A DNA stretch of 6,534 nucleotides from Paracoccaceae bacterium (GTDB lineage Bacteria > Pseudomonadota > Alphaproteobacteria > Rhodobacterales > Rhodobacteraceae), in the NCBI GenBank assembly GCA_021767525.1, contig JAASTF010000179.1:1-6534 (forward strand). Reading direction: 5' to 3'. How positions within the stretch are numbered: the first letter of the stretch is position 1; the number at the start of each line of letters is the position of its first letter. The notes beneath the pieces were generated by a model. That model did not search any database and was not told the origin of the DNA. It worked only from the letters and a program-made list of their open reading frames with translations. Shown here piece after piece: positions 6,082 through 6,534 of the stretch. Both the position numbers and the translations under genes were made by a program.

Positions 6082-6534
6082 ATGGTCTGGCTTTACTTCG
6101 TGATATTCCTTGGCGCCTGCTTTGCCGCCGGCGCGACCGGCGCGATCTTTCCGCCGGGGCCGTGGTATCGCAGCCTGTCCAAACCCAGCTGGACGCCGCC
6201 CGATTGGCTTTTCCCCGTCGCCTGGACCACGCTTTACATCTGCATGGCCGCCGCCGGGGCGCGCGCGGCCGTCAGCGGGCAGGGCACCCTGGCGCTGGCG
6301 CTGTGGTCGGTGCAAATCGCTTTGAACGGGCTATGGACGCCGGTGTTTTTCGGGCTGCAGAACATCCGCGGCGGGATGCTGGTGCTTTCGCTGCTCTGGC
6401 TCAGCGTGGCGATCACCATGCTGGCGCTGTGGCAGGCCGACTGGATCGCCGGGCTGTTGTTCCTGCCCTATCTCGGCTGGGTCACCATCGCCGGCGCGTT
6501 GAACCTGTCGGTTCTGCGCCGCAACCCCGAGGCC
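6082..6534 (+). CDS. tspO: Tryptophan-rich sensory protein TspO (CrtK), 3' partial
   Basis: TspO is a five-helix membrane protein of the TspO/MBR (peripheral benzodiazepine receptor) family. In Rhodobacter it sits in the outer membrane, is linked to porphyrin movement and negatively modulates pigment gene expression in response to oxygen. 151 codons are present with no stop before the edge; relatives of about 155-160 residues suggest only a few are missing. Start ATG 6082 (MVWLYFVIFLGACFAAGATG) aligns with the family start. Conserved stretches are KPSWTPPDWLFPVAWTTLY (34-52), LNGLWTPVFFG (81-91) and LPYLGWVTIAGALN (128-141). It is rich in Trp and has five hydrophobic segments separated by short loops. 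The gene begins 3 bp after the crtB stop; AAGG at 6077-6080 is too close to the ATG to be a good ribosome binding site, so coupling to crtB is likely. Confidence 0.95.
   Translation, partial: MVWLYFVIFLGACFAAGATGAIFPPGPWYRSLSKPSWTPPDWLFPVAWTTLYICMAAAGARAAVSGQGTLALALWSVQIALNGLWTPVFFGLQNIRGGMLVLSLLWLSVAITMLALWQADWIAGLLFLPYLGWVTIAGALNLSVLRRNPEA

Noticed and set aside
4783..6315. Minus-strand frames of 266 and 240 codons opposite crtB and tspO
   Set aside because: They are shadow frames of crtB and tspO, with no ribosome binding site or recognisable domain. They are explained by high GC at third positions of the real genes.
1..6534. A novel system hidden in the window
   Set aside because: Every gene is a recognised photosynthesis-cluster member in its known order, no gene-free stretch exceeds about 110 bp, and no RNA gene or CRISPR array is visible.

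Overview
This GC-rich window is a piece of a photosynthesis gene cluster. Gene content, gene order and protein sequence all point to an alphaproteobacterium of the Rhodobacterales (Rhodobacter/Roseobacter type). The window cannot show whether it is a purple non-sulfur bacterium or an aerobic anoxygenic phototroph. CrtA next to CrtI and CrtB indicates the spheroidene/spheroidenone carotenoid series.

Layout: a minus-strand operon crtA-bchI-bchD (3380 down to the left edge) and a plus-strand operon crtI-crtB-tspO (3491 to the right edge) diverge from a control region of about 110 bp. That region carries two TGT-N12-ACA palindromes, the recognition sequence of the redox/light repressor PpsR/CrtJ. 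The genes are tightly packed: crtA/bchI, bchI/bchD and crtI/crtB each overlap by 4 bp (ATGA), and only 3 bp separate crtB from tspO. bchD and tspO run off the window edges. This order matches the known Rhodobacter cluster, where bchO follows bchD and crtC/crtD follow tspO; neither lies in the window.

How the genes work together: BchI and BchD are two of the three subunits of magnesium chelatase, which commits protoporphyrin IX to bacteriochlorophyll. CrtB makes phytoene, CrtI desaturates it, and CrtA adds the keto group(s) at the end of the spheroidene pathway. TspO is a membrane tryptophan-rich sensor linked in Rhodobacter to oxygen control of pigment genes. PpsR sites between the operons would switch both pigment branches together.

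The gene set is well known, and I see no undescribed system. The real oddity is at the left edge. Bases 1-85 are an inverted copy of an internal bchI segment (1891-1975), with 78 of 85 positions identical and all 7 differences at third codon positions of bchI. It is joined directly to the antisense of bchD, so the true end of bchD is missing and its frame runs on into antisense bchI. A chimeric join with a related strain's bchI is the most likely cause; a true rearrangement is possible.
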